DNA of 64,000 nucleotides from Pseudomonas sp. S30 (GCF_016518545.1 NZ_JACVTO010000018.1:1-64000); one strand, 5' to 3'; shown: positions 53,575-62,660, counted from the stretch's first letter. Numbers and translations: made by a program. Notes: generated by a model from the sequence alone, not told the origin.

Positions 53575-54839
53575 TGTACCTGTTCCGCCTTGCCCTGGCC
53601 AGCCTGGCCAATCGCCGCTTCACCGCCCTGCTCACCGCATTCGCCATTGCCCTGTCGGTCTGCCTGCTGCTGGCGGTGGAACGTGTGCGCACCGAAGCAC
53701 GCGCCAGCTTCGCCAGCACCATCAGCGGCACCGACCTGATCGTCGGCGCACGCTCCGGCTCGGTCAACCTGCTGCTGTACTCGGTGTTTCGCATCGGCAA
53801 CGCCACCAACAACATCCGCTGGGACAGCTTCGAGCATTACGCCAAGGACCCGCGGGTCAAGTGGGCTATTCCCATCTCGCTGGGCGACTCGCACCGCGGC
53901 TATCGAGTGATGGGCACCAATGCCGACTATTTCAGCCACTATCAGTACGGGCGTCAGCAACACCTGCAACTGAGCCAGGGCCGTCCGTTCGCCAGCGACC
54001 CGTTCGAAGTGGTGCTCGGCGCCGAGGTGGCCCAGGCCCTGCACTACAAGCTGGGCGACAGCCTGGTGCTGGCCCATGGCATTGCCACCATCAGCCTGGT
54101 CAAGCATGACGACAAGCCGTTCACCGTGGTCGGCATCCTGCAACGCACCGGCACGCCCGTGGACCGTACCCTGCACATCAGTCTGGCCGGCATGGAAGCC
54201 ATCCACGTCGACTGGCACAACGGCGTGCCCGCCCGCGGCGCAGGCCGCATCAGCGCCGAGCAGGCCCGCACCATGGACTTGCAGCCCAGCGCCATCACCG
54301 CCTTCATGCTGGGCCTGAACAGCAAGATCGCGACCTTCAGCGTGCAGCGCGAGATCAACGAGTTCCGCGGCGAGCCGCTGCTGGCGATCCTGCCTGGGGT
54401 GGCCCTGCAGGAACTGTGGGGCATGATGGGCATCGCCGAGCAGGCGCTGTTCGTGGTCTCGGTGTTCGTGGTGCTGACGGGCCTGATCGGCATGCTCACG
54501 GCCATCCTCACCAGCCTCAACGAGCGCCGGCGAGAGATGGCGATCCTGCGCTCGGTCGGGGCACGCCCCTGGCACATCGCGGGGCTGCTGGTGGTCGAGG
54601 CGCTGGCCTTGGCGCTGGGCGGTATCGTCGTCGGCCTGGGCCTGCTGTATGGTGGCATCGCCCTGGCGCAGGACGCCGTGCAGGCCAGTTACGGCCTGTA
54701 CCTGCCGCTGGACTGGCCGAGCGTCCATGAATGGACGCTGCTGGCGATCATCCTGGGCGCGGCACTGCTGATGGGCAGTGTGCCGGCCTGGCGCGCGTAC
54801 CGGCAGTCGCTGGCCGACGGCCTGTCGATCCATCTCTGA
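53574..54839 (+). CDS. FtsX/MacB-type ABC permease of the zinc operon
   Basis: A 421-residue inner-membrane permease with an N-terminal helix (FTALLTAFAIALSVCLLLAV), a large periplasmic domain (about 45-285) and three C-terminal helices ending near LMGSVPAWRAYRQSLADGL. This is the MacB/FtsX topology, which acts in export or mechanotransmission rather than classic import. In the Zur-controlled setting it may handle zinc, a metallophore or lipoproteins; which is unknown. Confidence 0.9.
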   Translation: MYLFRLALASLANRRFTALLTAFAIALSVCLLLAVERVRTEARASFASTISGTDLIVGARSGSVNLLLYSVFRIGNATNNIRWDSFEHYAKDPRVKWAIPISLGDSHRGYRVMGTNADYFSHYQYGRQQHLQLSQGRPFASDPFEVVLGAEVAQALHYKLGDSLVLAHGIATISLVKHDDKPFTVVGILQRTGTPVDRTLHISLAGMEAIHVDWHNGVPARGAGRISAEQARTMDLQPSAITAFMLGLNSKIATFSVQREINEFRGEPLLAILPGVALQELWGMMGIAEQALFVVSVFVVLTGLIGMLTAILTSLNERRREMAILRSVGARPWHIAGLLVVEALALALGGIVVGLGLLYGGIALAQDAVQASYGLYLPLDWPSVHEWTLLAIILGAALLMGSVPAWRAYRQSLADGLSIHL

Positions 54840-54848
54840 GGAGCAGGC

Positions 54849-55430
54849 ATGTCGATTTGCGCACTCGCGCCCGGCCGCCGTGGCGATACGAACATGAAGA
54901 CGGCGCTGCAGATCCTGCTGCTGGTACTGCTGGTGGTGGTGATCCCGGCCTGGGCGGACGAACCCCGCGAATTGGACTGGCCAGCGCTGATTCCCGAAGG
55001 CGCGCCGGTCATCGCGCCGCAGCTTGCACCGCTGCACGACCTGTCGCAGATGGGCAGCTCCCTGAGCGATGCACTGGCGGCCGAATCCGCCCCTGCTGCC
55101 CGCCAGCAGGCGCCAGATGCGCCGGTGGTCAAGGCGCTGGACGGCCAGCAGGTCAAGCTGCCCGGTTACATCGTGCCGCTGGAAGTGAGCGAGGAAGGAC
55201 GCACCACCGAGTTCCTGCTGGTGCCCTACTACGGCGCCTGCATTCATGTGCCGCCACCGCCTTCGAACCAGATCGTGCACGTGTTCAGCGAAATGGGCGT
55301 GCGCGTCGAGGACCTCTACCAGCCCTACTGGATCGAGGGCCGGATGCAGGTCAAGAGCACCAGCAGCGAGCTGGCCGAGGCCGGTTACCAGCTGGACGCC
55401 GAGAAAATCTACCCCTACGAACTCAAATGA
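54849..55430 (+). CDS. DUF3299 periplasmic protein of the zinc operon
   Basis: A 193-residue protein. GAGGAG lies just before the ATG at 54849, so I keep this start. A second ATG at 54894 begins a more compact signal peptide (KTALQILLLVLLVVVIPAWA). Either way the mature part is periplasmic. The DUF3299 core is VKLPGYIVPLEVSEEGRT, FLLVPYYGACIHVPPPP and SNQIVHV, with the invariant Cys and His. The role is unknown, but its place after the ABC genes suggests metal handling. Confidence 0.85.
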   Translation: MSICALAPGRRGDTNMKTALQILLLVLLVVVIPAWADEPRELDWPALIPEGAPVIAPQLAPLHDLSQMGSSLSDALAAESAPAARQQAPDAPVVKALDGQQVKLPGYIVPLEVSEEGRTTEFLLVPYYGACIHVPPPPSNQIVHVFSEMGVRVEDLYQPYWIEGRMQVKSTSSELAEAGYQLDAEKIYPYELK

Positions 55431-55460
55431 GCGCTACGTCACCCTCGGTGGCGCGCTTCG

Positions 55461-55474
55461 TTGAGCTGAGTCAA
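55461..55474 (+). promoter_or_regulatory. ANR/FNR-type box upstream of oprG
   Basis: TTGAG-CTGA-GTCAA fits TTGAT-N4-ATCAA with one substitution in each half. It lies 81 bases before the oprG ATG. OprG is known to rise under low oxygen in pseudomonads, in keeping with ANR control. Confidence 0.55.
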
Positions 55475-55541
55475 ACATTGTGTTCAGGCAGCTCCCTAAA
55501 ATTGGACAACTCGATTTTTCCTACGTCCTTTTGGAGCTTTC

Positions 55542-56225
55542 ATGAACAAGAACATGCTCGGTGCCTCGCTCGTCGCGTTGGCACTCGCAGCCCCGGCTGT
55601 CCACGCCCACCAGGCCGGTGACTTCATCCTGCGGTCCGGTGCCATCACCACCGCGCCCAACGAAGACAGCGGCAACCTGAAGCTCGACGGCGCCAAGGTC
55701 TCCGGCACCAAAGCCACACTGGACAGCGACACCCAGCTGGGCCTGGCCTTCGCCTACATGCTCACCGACCACGTGGGGATCGAGCTGTTGGCCGCCACGC
55801 CGTTCAAGCACACCGTGGGCGTCAAGGGCCTGGGCGGCGGCCTGGACGGCAAGCTGGCCGACATCAAGCAGCTTCCGCCGACCCTGTCGCTGCAGTACTA
55901 CCCGATGGATCCCGCCTCGAAGTTCCAGCCCTATGCCGGCATCGGCGTCAACTACACGCTGTTCTTCGATGAAGACCTCAGCAGCGCACGCAAACAGCAG
56001 GGTTTCAGCAACATGAAGCTGCAGGACTCCATCGGCCTGGCAGGTCAGCTGGGCATGGACTACATGCTCACCGACAACTTCCTGCTCAACGCTGCCGTGT
56101 GGTACGTCGACATCAATACCAAGGCCAGCATCGATGGTCCGAGCGCACTGGGCGTCGGCAAGACCAAGGTCAACGTCGAAGTCGATCCCTGGGTCTACAT
56201 GGTGGGTGTCGGCTACAAGTTCTAG
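55542..56225 (+). CDS. oprG: OmpW-family outer-membrane protein OprG
   Basis: A 227-residue eight-strand barrel with a signal peptide (about 22 residues, ending VHAH). The opening AGDFILRSGAITTAPNEDSG and ALAF-type LAFAYMLTDHVGIELLA are OmpW landmarks, and it ends with the barrel signature MVGVGYKF (terminal Phe). OmpW/OprG allows hydrophobic and small compounds through its lateral opening. The preceding gap has an ANR-like box. Confidence 0.94.
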   Translation: MNKNMLGASLVALALAAPAVHAHQAGDFILRSGAITTAPNEDSGNLKLDGAKVSGTKATLDSDTQLGLAFAYMLTDHVGIELLAATPFKHTVGVKGLGGGLDGKLADIKQLPPTLSLQYYPMDPASKFQPYAGIGVNYTLFFDEDLSSARKQQGFSNMKLQDSIGLAGQLGMDYMLTDNFLLNAAVWYVDINTKASIDGPSALGVGKTKVNVEVDPWVYMVGVGYKF

Positions 56226-56275
56226 GCAGAACCGCCCTGCGTAGCGGCGGTGCGGCTACCAGGCACTTGAACGGC

Positions 56276-56302
56276 GCGGCCCCGGTCTTACCCGTGGGCC
56301 GC
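56276..56302. terminator. Hairpin between convergent oprG and SDR genes
   Basis: GCGGCCC (56276-56282) pairs with GGGCCGC (56296-56302) over 7 bp, followed by AGTCGTTT on the plus strand, a plausible terminator for oprG. A second short hairpin (56232-56237 with 56247-56252) precedes it. Confidence 0.4.
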
Positions 56303-56309
56303 AGTCGTT

Positions 56310-57242
56310 TCAGCGCCCGTCCAGCAACCGCGCCAGCCCCTGGCCCAAGGGTGTAGGCTCGGGGAAATCGAAACGCGCCAGCAAGCGCTGGTTATTCGCC
56401 CGCGAATGGCGGATGTCCCCCGCGCGTCCCGGGGCATGGCTGACGACGGGCACCTGACCCACCACCTTCGCCAGGGCTGCGAGCAACTGGTTCAACGAGG
56501 TCGCCTGGTTCAGGCCGACGTTCACCGCCCCCTCTTCGACCTGCTCCTGCTCGAGCGCCTGCACCATGACCTGCACCAGATCGCCCACGAACAGGAAATC
56601 GCGGGTCTGCTCGCCGTCGCCGAACACGGTAATGGGCAGCCCGCGGCTGGCGCGCTCGCAGAAGATGCTGATCACCCCTGAATAAGGCGATGAAGGATCC
56701 TGGCGCGGACCGAAGATATTGAAGAACCGGAACACCACCGGCTCCAGGCCATGCTGGCGCCGGTAGAAATCCAGGTACTGCTCGCCGGCGAGCTTGTCCA
56801 CCGCATAGGGCGTCAGCGGCGCCTTGGGCGTGTCCTCGCCGATCGACTGGCCTTCACCGTTGTTGCCATAGACAGCCGCGCTGGAGGCGAACAGCACACG
56901 ACGAACGCCGTTGACGCGCATCGCCTCGCACACGTTCAGGGTGCCGATGAAGTTGCTCTGGTGAGTCTTCACTGGATCCTCCACCGAGGCCTGCACCGAA
57001 GCCACCGCGGCCAGGTGCACCACGGCCGCGCAGCCCGCAGCCGCCTGGGTCACCAGTGCGGCGTCGGCCACATCGCCCTCGATCAATTGCAGGCGCGGAT
57101 GGTCCAGGCGCAGGTTGCTGCGTTTACCGGTGGACAAGTCGTCCAGTACCCGCACCGCATGGCCCTTGTCCAGCAGTGCATCGCACAGGTGCGAGCCGAT
57201 GAAACCAGCCCCACCGGTGATCAGGATGGGGGCTTCAGCCAT
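56310..57242 (-). CDS. NAD-dependent epimerase/dehydratase (UDP-glucose 4-epimerase-like)
   Basis: A 310-residue extended SDR. The opening ILITGGAGFIGSHLCDALL is the NAD-binding loop. The catalytic Ser and Tyr-x-x-x-Lys are in SSAAVYG and YAVDKLAGEQYL. Likely interconverts UDP-sugars used for cell-surface glycans. The ATG at 57242 is used; the frame is open 13 codons further upstream. It overlaps the next upstream gene by eight bases. Confidence 0.9.
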   Translation of the reverse strand: MAEAPILITGGAGFIGSHLCDALLDKGHAVRVLDDLSTGKRSNLRLDHPRLQLIEGDVADAALVTQAAAGCAAVVHLAAVASVQASVEDPVKTHQSNFIGTLNVCEAMRVNGVRRVLFASSAAVYGNNGEGQSIGEDTPKAPLTPYAVDKLAGEQYLDFYRRQHGLEPVVFRFFNIFGPRQDPSSPYSGVISIFCERASRGLPITVFGDGEQTRDFLFVGDLVQVMVQALEQEQVEEGAVNVGLNQATSLNQLLAALAKVVGQVPVVSHAPGRAGDIRHSRANNQRLLARFDFPEPTPLGQGLARLLDGR

Positions 57243-58119
57243 GACGATAGAACCTGTCCAGTAGAGGGGGCAGCCCCGCACGCCAGGCGCGTGGCTTGAT
57301 GCCGAAGGTATGAAGGATTTTCTTGCACGCCAGCACCGCGTGTTGCGGCTCCTCGCTGGCGTCCGGCCGCGCCGCGTGAGCTTGCGGGGTCGGTGCCTGA
57401 ATCGCCAGGGTCTGCCATTGCGCCGCTTCGGTCAGGATCGCCTGGCCCAGCGCCAGTGGCGTGGTCGCCTCATTGCCGGCGTAGTGATAGGTGCCCCATA
57501 GGGGCGCGGCGCAGTCCAGTTGCTTGAGCACCGAGAGAATCACCCGGGCGGCATCGTCCACCGGGGTGGGATTGCCGCGTCGGTCATCGGCCAGCAACAG
57601 TTCCTGAGGTTGCTCGGCGCGGGTCAGGAAGCGGCCAAGGATGCCATCGCGGCTCTCGTCCAGCACCCAGCCCAGGCGCAGCAGCACGTGCTGCGGACAG
57701 GCTGCGCGCACGCTCTGCTCGATACGCCACAGCGCCTGGCCGCGCGTACCCAGCGGTACCGGCTCGTCCTTCTCGCTGTACGAGGTGGCGCGAGAGCCGT
57801 CGAACACCCGGTAGCTGGAAGGCTGCAGCAAGGTGATCTGGTGATGCTGGCACAGTTCGGCCAGACGCTCGACCGCACGTTCCTGCCCAGCCAGGCGCTG
57901 CTCGCTGACCGACTCGGCCTGGAACCAGTCGAAGTAGTAGGCCAGGTTGACCAGGGTGTCGGGGCGATGATCGTCGAGCAACTGGGTGAGGCTTGCGGCG
58001 TCCCAGCCGTCCTGCGGGGGGCGTGGCGCCAGGAACGTGATGTCTTCCTCGGCCCCGAGACGAATCAGCGCTTGCCCAAGGGCATTGCCACCACCCAACA
58101 GCATCAGGCGCATACGCAT
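57235..58119 (-). CDS. RmlD-like sugar-nucleotide-binding SDR
   Basis: A 294-residue protein of the dTDP-4-dehydrorhamnose reductase type. It opens with LMLLGGGNALGQALIRLG, with GGG instead of the usual GxxGxxG pattern. Central motifs are QPSSYRVFDG and TRGQALWRIEQSV. The active-site Tyr-x-x-x-Lys of the family is not intact (YSEKDEPVP, then RGQALWRIEQ), so it may only bind or regulate. The start at 58119 is chosen because the Rossmann strand follows; 58113 is possible. Coupled to the epimerase. Confidence 0.75.
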   Translation of the reverse strand: MRMRLMLLGGGNALGQALIRLGAEEDITFLAPRPPQDGWDAASLTQLLDDHRPDTLVNLAYYFDWFQAESVSEQRLAGQERAVERLAELCQHHQITLLQPSSYRVFDGSRATSYSEKDEPVPLGTRGQALWRIEQSVRAACPQHVLLRLGWVLDESRDGILGRFLTRAEQPQELLLADDRRGNPTPVDDAARVILSVLKQLDCAAPLWGTYHYAGNEATTPLALGQAILTEAAQWQTLAIQAPTPQAHAARPDASEEPQHAVLACKKILHTFGIKPRAWRAGLPPLLDRFYRHG

Positions 58120-58300
58120 AGAGTCAGCAGGTCCGCTCAGATCGATTAGGGAAAGGCGATCATTTTGCGGTTTCCGTTCGGGGAAGTCCAACCCCGGCGC
58201 CTCAAGCCCAGGGCTGCAGGGGATTTTGCCTCGGCCTCTTCTGTGCGCAGGCAATCTGTTCGATACTTCGAGCGGTCAATCGTCCCCCGGCAGGAGCGCC

Positions 58301-59146
58301 ATGGATTTTGCGATCAGCACCGAGCAGCGCGGTCGTTGGCAGTACGACGAGCCGGCGCCTGGCCGGGAACACTTCATCGAAGAGGCCTTCGACGGCTACC
58401 GCCAACAGGCGCGCCTGCTACAGCCGGACGTGGAGCGCGCGCCGCCCCTGTTCGTGGTCGGCGGGGCACGTTCGGATTTCACCCGCCTCAACCCGCTGCT
58501 CTATCGCCTGCAACGCCAGGGCATCGGCTCGCTGACTGCGAACCTGTCCGGTCACAGCCTGGCCAGCGAACCTGGCGCCGAGGGCGCGTCGCTGGCGATC
58601 AACCTGGACGAGGCGCAGCGCTTCGTCCAGCACCTGTCGGGGCGCTGCCGCACCCTGCTCGGCCACAGCCTCGGCGCCGCCATCGCCCTGAAGCTGGCCG
58701 CGCAATTGCCGCAAATCGACAAACTGGTGCTGATCTGCCCGGCGGTGTACCCCGACGCCGCCCATACCGAGCCATTCGGCCCCGCCTTCAGCGCTGCGAT
58801 CCGCCAACCCTGGGCATTCCTGGACTGCGACAGCTACGCCTTCCTGCGCCAGTTCAATGGCCGAGTACTGCTGGTGATCGGTGAGTACGACGGCCTCAAC
58901 TCCAAGGCTCACGGTCAAGGCCCGGGCACCTCGGCCGGCACCCGTGTGCTGCGCGGCGTGTCGCGCTACAGCCCGATTCCCGAGGAGGTCACCCATGCCC
59001 TGCTGCGCTCGGTGCCGGCGCCCCATGCCGAGTGCCTGCTGCTCACCGACTGCGATCATGGCATCGCTGCGCACCTGCGCGATGTGCCGCAGGTGGCCGA
59101 TCAGGTAGCCGACACGGTGGCCGGGTTCGTTCTGGACAGCGAGTGA
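58301..59146 (+). CDS. Alpha/beta hydrolase
   Basis: A 281-residue protein of the alpha/beta-hydrolase superfamily. A strand-turn (PPLFVVGGARSDF) is followed by the nucleophile elbow TLLGHSLGAA with the catalytic Ser, then the acid region VIGEYDGLNSKA and the C-terminal His in DCDHGIAAH. RBS AGGAG precedes the ATG. No signal peptide. The substrate is unknown. Divergent from the RmlD-like gene with a gap of 181 bases. Confidence 0.85.
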   Translation: MDFAISTEQRGRWQYDEPAPGREHFIEEAFDGYRQQARLLQPDVERAPPLFVVGGARSDFTRLNPLLYRLQRQGIGSLTANLSGHSLASEPGAEGASLAINLDEAQRFVQHLSGRCRTLLGHSLGAAIALKLAAQLPQIDKLVLICPAVYPDAAHTEPFGPAFSAAIRQPWAFLDCDSYAFLRQFNGRVLLVIGEYDGLNSKAHGQGPGTSAGTRVLRGVSRYSPIPEEVTHALLRSVPAPHAECLLLTDCDHGIAAHLRDVPQVADQVADTVAGFVLDSE

Positions 59147-59169
59147 ACCGCTGCGCCTTGGTTAGCGAG

Positions 59170-59982
59170 CTATTCGATCTCGAACAAGCCGTTGCTCACC
59201 GTGCCGGCACTGAGGCGCTCGCGGATGTCGTCGTCGATACGCGGATCGTCCGGGCGGTAGAGCTTGACCTGGCGGTAGGCGTTGATGCGATTGATTTCCT
59301 CGCCGAGGAACTCCCACACCACGCGGGTACAGGCCGGATTGCGCCGGTCACCGCTGGAAACGCCGGTCTTCAGGCCGTTTAGACGCGTGATGCGGCTCTT
59401 GAAGCTGGGGATGAGGATGGTCTGGCTCATTTCATTGAGGGTCAGCGACTCGTAGTCGATCAGAAACACCCGATCCTGCAACTGGAATGCCGCGCCCAGG
59501 TAACGGCAGCGCACCTCGGCCTGCTGGAGGCCGGCACTGCTGCGCTCCTGTCGCTCCTGGCGCTCGAACAGGAAACTGCCGCGCTCTTCCCATAGATGCA
59601 CCAGCGACACCAGGATCGTGCCCGGCACCGACATGCAGTTGGAATACTCGAAGTAGTACCCGCAATAGCGCGACAGGTTGCCGGCATGGGCGTGCAACGG
59701 CTTGAACAGTTCGCTGATCGGGTCGGTCTGCGGGCCGGATACGGCCGAGGGATTGCGCGCGCCGATGAGACGGGCGAACTGCTCCGGCGGCAAGGTCAGC
59801 TCGTAGTCTTCCACGCCGAAGAAGTCGCCGATGCGCTTGAGGTTGTATTTCGTCGGCTGGCTCTGGCCGCTGAGGTACTTGTTGAACTGCGCGCGGTTGA
59901 TCGACAGCTGGCGGCAAACCTCTGAAATGGAACGGTAATGGCTGCAGGCGAGCTTGAGATTGGCGGCTAGAAAATCGGCCAT
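59170..59982 (-). CDS. Helix-turn-helix regulator, probably of the adjacent symporter
   Basis: A 270-residue protein. The N-terminal helix-turn-helix runs through CRQLSINRAQFNKYLSGQSQP, XRE-like. A large C-terminal domain (about 100-265; YCGYYFEYSNCMSVPGTILV, SFKSRITRLNGL) belongs to no family I recognise and may bind a small ligand. I chose the ATG at 59982 for a compact N-terminus; upstream ATGs at 60015 and 60033 lie inside the operator repeats and seem less likely. Divergent from the Na+/alanine symporter. Confidence 0.78.
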   Translation of the reverse strand: MADFLAANLKLACSHYRSISEVCRQLSINRAQFNKYLSGQSQPTKYNLKRIGDFFGVEDYELTLPPEQFARLIGARNPSAVSGPQTDPISELFKPLHAHAGNLSRYCGYYFEYSNCMSVPGTILVSLVHLWEERGSFLFERQERQERSSAGLQQAEVRCRYLGAAFQLQDRVFLIDYESLTLNEMSQTILIPSFKSRITRLNGLKTGVSSGDRRNPACTRVVWEFLGEEINRINAYRQVKLYRPDDPRIDDDIRERLSAGTVSNGLFEIE

Positions 59983-59997
59983 GGGCGCTGTTCCGGA

Positions 59998-60035
59998 TGA
60001 TGCGAGTGCAGCCATTGTAGCATCAACTCGCATCA
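59998..60035. promoter_or_regulatory. Operator-like repeats between the regulator and the symporter
   Basis: TGATGCGAGT at 59998-60007 is repeated perfectly in reverse as ACTCGCATCA at 60026-60035, 18 bases apart. A third GCATCA at 60020-60025 adds a direct copy. Such a set in the divergent gap is a good operator candidate for the adjacent HTH protein, controlling itself and perhaps the symporter. Confidence 0.6.
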
Positions 60036-60160
60036 AAACAGACCAACCCGCGAAATTGTAACCACAGGTGTCATGGCCAACCATGCGCGGCAACGAGAGC
60101 GCGTGCCCCTGCCACCGCTGGTCAATTCACATAAAAAATAAGAATCGAGGTCATTTCCCA

Positions 60161-61603
60161 ATGCTCGAAGCACTTAACGATTTCCTGTCAGGAAAACTGC
60201 TCATCGTCCTGATCGTCGGGCTCGGTAGCTACTTCACCATTCGATCCCGGTTCGTCCAGTTCCGTCACTTCGTGCACATGTTCAGCGTGTTCAAGGAGTC
60301 TCTTCGCGGCCAGGCTGGCCAGCTGAGCTCGTTCCAGGCCCTGATGCTGAGCCTGGCCGGTCGCGTCGGCGCCGGTAACATCGCGGGCGTCGGTATCGCC
60401 GTGACCCTGGGCGGCCCAGGTGCAGTGTTCTGGATGTGGGTCACCGCACTGGTGGGCATGTCCAGCAGCTTCTTCGAATGCACCCTGGCCCAGGTCTACA
60501 AGCGCGCCGACGGTGACGGCCTGTACCGCGGTGGCCCAGCCTACTACATCCTGCACGGCTTGAAGCTGCGCAGCATGGCCATCGTGTTCTCGATCCTGCT
60601 GCTGGTCACCTACGGCTTCGCCTTCATCGGCCTGCAGTCGTACACCGTGACCCACTCGCTGCAGAACGCCTTCAACTTCAGCCCGCAGCACACCGGCATC
60701 GTCCTGGCCGTCCTGCTGGCGATCACCTTCATCGGTGGCATCAAGCGCATCGCCGCGGTCTCCGACCTGCTGGTGCCGATCAAGACCCTGGCCTACATCG
60801 GTGTCACCCTGTATGTCATCGGCACCCAGATCGAACACGTGCCGGCCATGCTGGAAACCATCTTCAAGAGCGCCTTCGGCCTCGACCCGGCCTTCGGCGG
60901 CCTGTTGGGCAGCGCCATCGTCATGGGTGTGAAGCGCGGCGTGTTCGCCAACGAAGCCGGTCTGGGCAGTGCGCCGAACGTGGCGGCCGTGGCCGCGGTG
61001 AAACATCCCGGCGCCCAGGGCGTGGTGCAGGCGTTCAGCGTGTTCCTCGACACCTTCGTGATCTGCACCTGCACCGCGCTGCTGATCCTGCTGTCGGGCT
61101 TCTACACCCCAGGTTTCGAAGGCGACGGCATCGTCCTGACACAGAACTCGCTGGCCGCCGTGGTCGGTGACTGGGGCCGCATCTTCGTCAGCGTTGCGCT
61201 GTCGCTGTTCGTCTTCACCTGCATCCTCTACAACTACTACCTGGGCGAGAACAGCCTGCAGTTCCTGAGCCGCAACCGCGGTGTGCTGATGGGCTTCCGC
61301 GTGCTGGTACTGGCGCTGGTGGTGTGGGGCTCGATGCAGGACCTGTCCACGGTGTTCGCCTTCGCCGACATCACCATGACCTGCCTGGCGTTCGTCAACC
61401 TGGTGGCCCTGGCCCTGCTGTTCAAGGTCGGCCTGCGGGTGATGCGCGACTACGATGCCCAGCGCAAGGCCGGCATCAAGCAACCGGTGTTCGATTCCTC
61501 GAAATTCGCCGACCTGGACCTGGACCGCGCCGCCTGGCCGGCCAACCCGTCGGCCGAACCTGCCGCCGACAAGGCGGCTGGCGAGCTTCAGCACCAGCGC
61601 TGA
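60161..61603 (+). CDS. Sodium:alanine (AGCS-family) symporter
   Basis: A 480-residue inner-membrane transporter with about eleven hydrophobic segments. The AGCS opening (FTIRSRFVQFRHF, then LAGRVGAGNIAGVGIAVTLGG) and the signature NEAGLGSAPNVAA are present. The likely substrate is alanine or glycine with Na+. The ATG at 60161 follows CGAGG by ten bases; the frame is open 31 codons upstream. Followed by the asparaginase gene after 67 bases. Confidence 0.93.
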   Translation: MLEALNDFLSGKLLIVLIVGLGSYFTIRSRFVQFRHFVHMFSVFKESLRGQAGQLSSFQALMLSLAGRVGAGNIAGVGIAVTLGGPGAVFWMWVTALVGMSSSFFECTLAQVYKRADGDGLYRGGPAYYILHGLKLRSMAIVFSILLLVTYGFAFIGLQSYTVTHSLQNAFNFSPQHTGIVLAVLLAITFIGGIKRIAAVSDLLVPIKTLAYIGVTLYVIGTQIEHVPAMLETIFKSAFGLDPAFGGLLGSAIVMGVKRGVFANEAGLGSAPNVAAVAAVKHPGAQGVVQAFSVFLDTFVICTCTALLILLSGFYTPGFEGDGIVLTQNSLAAVVGDWGRIFVSVALSLFVFTCILYNYYLGENSLQFLSRNRGVLMGFRVLVLALVVWGSMQDLSTVFAFADITMTCLAFVNLVALALLFKVGLRVMRDYDAQRKAGIKQPVFDSSKFADLDLDRAAWPANPSAEPAADKAAGELQHQR

Positions 61604-61670
61604 TCCGCCCGCCCCAGCCGCCCCGTTCGCGGGCGGCTGACTCCTTCTCGATTCGCTTGGGAATGCTTCC

Positions 61671-62660
61671 ATGGACGCAGTCAAGAACCTTCTCGTGCTC
61701 TACACCGGGGGCACCATCGGCATGCTGGAAACGCCCGAGGGCCTTGCCCCGGCAGGCGGCTTCGAGGCGCGCATGCGCCAGCACCTGGCTCATTGCACCG
61801 ATGCGCCCCAGTTGCACTGGACCCTGCGCGAGCTCGATCCGCTGATCGACAGCGCCAACATGCAACAAGCCAACTGGCTGGCCATGCAGGCGGCGATCGT
61901 CGAGGCGGTCGAGCGCGACGGCCACGACGCCATCCTGGTGCTGCACGGCACGGACACCCTGGCCTACAGCGCTGCCGCCCTGTCGTTCCTGCTGCTGGAC
62001 TTGCCGGTGCCGGTGCTGCTCACCGGCTCCATGCTGCCAGCCGGCGCAGCGGATAGCGACGCCTGGGACAACCTGCTGGGCGCGCTGCGCCACTTCGAGC
62101 GCGGTCTCGAAAACGGCGTGCAACTCTCTTTCCACGGCCAGCTCCTGCATGGCTGCCGCGCCACCAAGCTGCGCAGCGAAGCCTTCGACGCCTTCACCGT
62201 GCTGCCGCGCCATCGCGACGGAGAACGGGCGGCTCAGTTGCCTGCCGAGCTGAGCTACCGTCAGGCGCGCCAACCGGTGCAACTGGCAGTGCTGCCAGTG
62301 TTCCCTGGCCTGAGCGCCGCTTACCTGCAAGGGCTGCTCGATGCCGGGATCAAAGGCCTGGTGCTGGAGTGCTATGGCAGCGGAACCGGTCCATCCGACG
62401 ACCAGGCGCTGCTCGAGGTGCTGCGCCAGGCTCGCCAGCGCGGCGTGCTGATCGCCGCGATCAGCCAGTGCCCGGAAGGTGCGGTGGTGTTCGACACTTA
62501 CGCCGCCGGCAGCCGGCTACGCGATGCCGGCCTGATCAGCGCCGGTGGCATGACCCGCGAAGCGGCGCTGGGCAAGCTGTTCGCCCTGCTCGGCGCTGGC
62601 CTGGACATTCAGACGGCCGAGCGCTGGTTCAGCCTGGACCTGTGCGGGGAACGCGCGTAG
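61671..62660 (+). CDS. ansA: L-asparaginase, type I (AnsA-like)
   Basis: A 329-residue enzyme that hydrolyses asparagine to aspartate and ammonia. The first active-site Thr is in LYTGGTIGM and the second in VLHGTDTLAYSAAALSFLL, with the conserved Lys-containing regions after them. No signal peptide, so it is the cytoplasmic type I enzyme. It may share a transcript with the symporter. Confidence 0.93.
   Translation: MDAVKNLLVLYTGGTIGMLETPEGLAPAGGFEARMRQHLAHCTDAPQLHWTLRELDPLIDSANMQQANWLAMQAAIVEAVERDGHDAILVLHGTDTLAYSAAALSFLLLDLPVPVLLTGSMLPAGAADSDAWDNLLGALRHFERGLENGVQLSFHGQLLHGCRATKLRSEAFDAFTVLPRHRDGERAAQLPAELSYRQARQPVQLAVLPVFPGLSAAYLQGLLDAGIKGLVLECYGSGTGPSDDQALLEVLRQARQRGVLIAAISQCPEGAVVFDTYAAGSRLRDAGLISAGGMTREAALGKLFALLGAGLDIQTAERWFSLDLCGERA

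Noticed and set aside
60188..61684. 498-codon minus-strand open frame opposite the symporter gene
   Set aside because: Mirror of a strongly conserved transporter; composition is His/Gln/Asp-rich noise.
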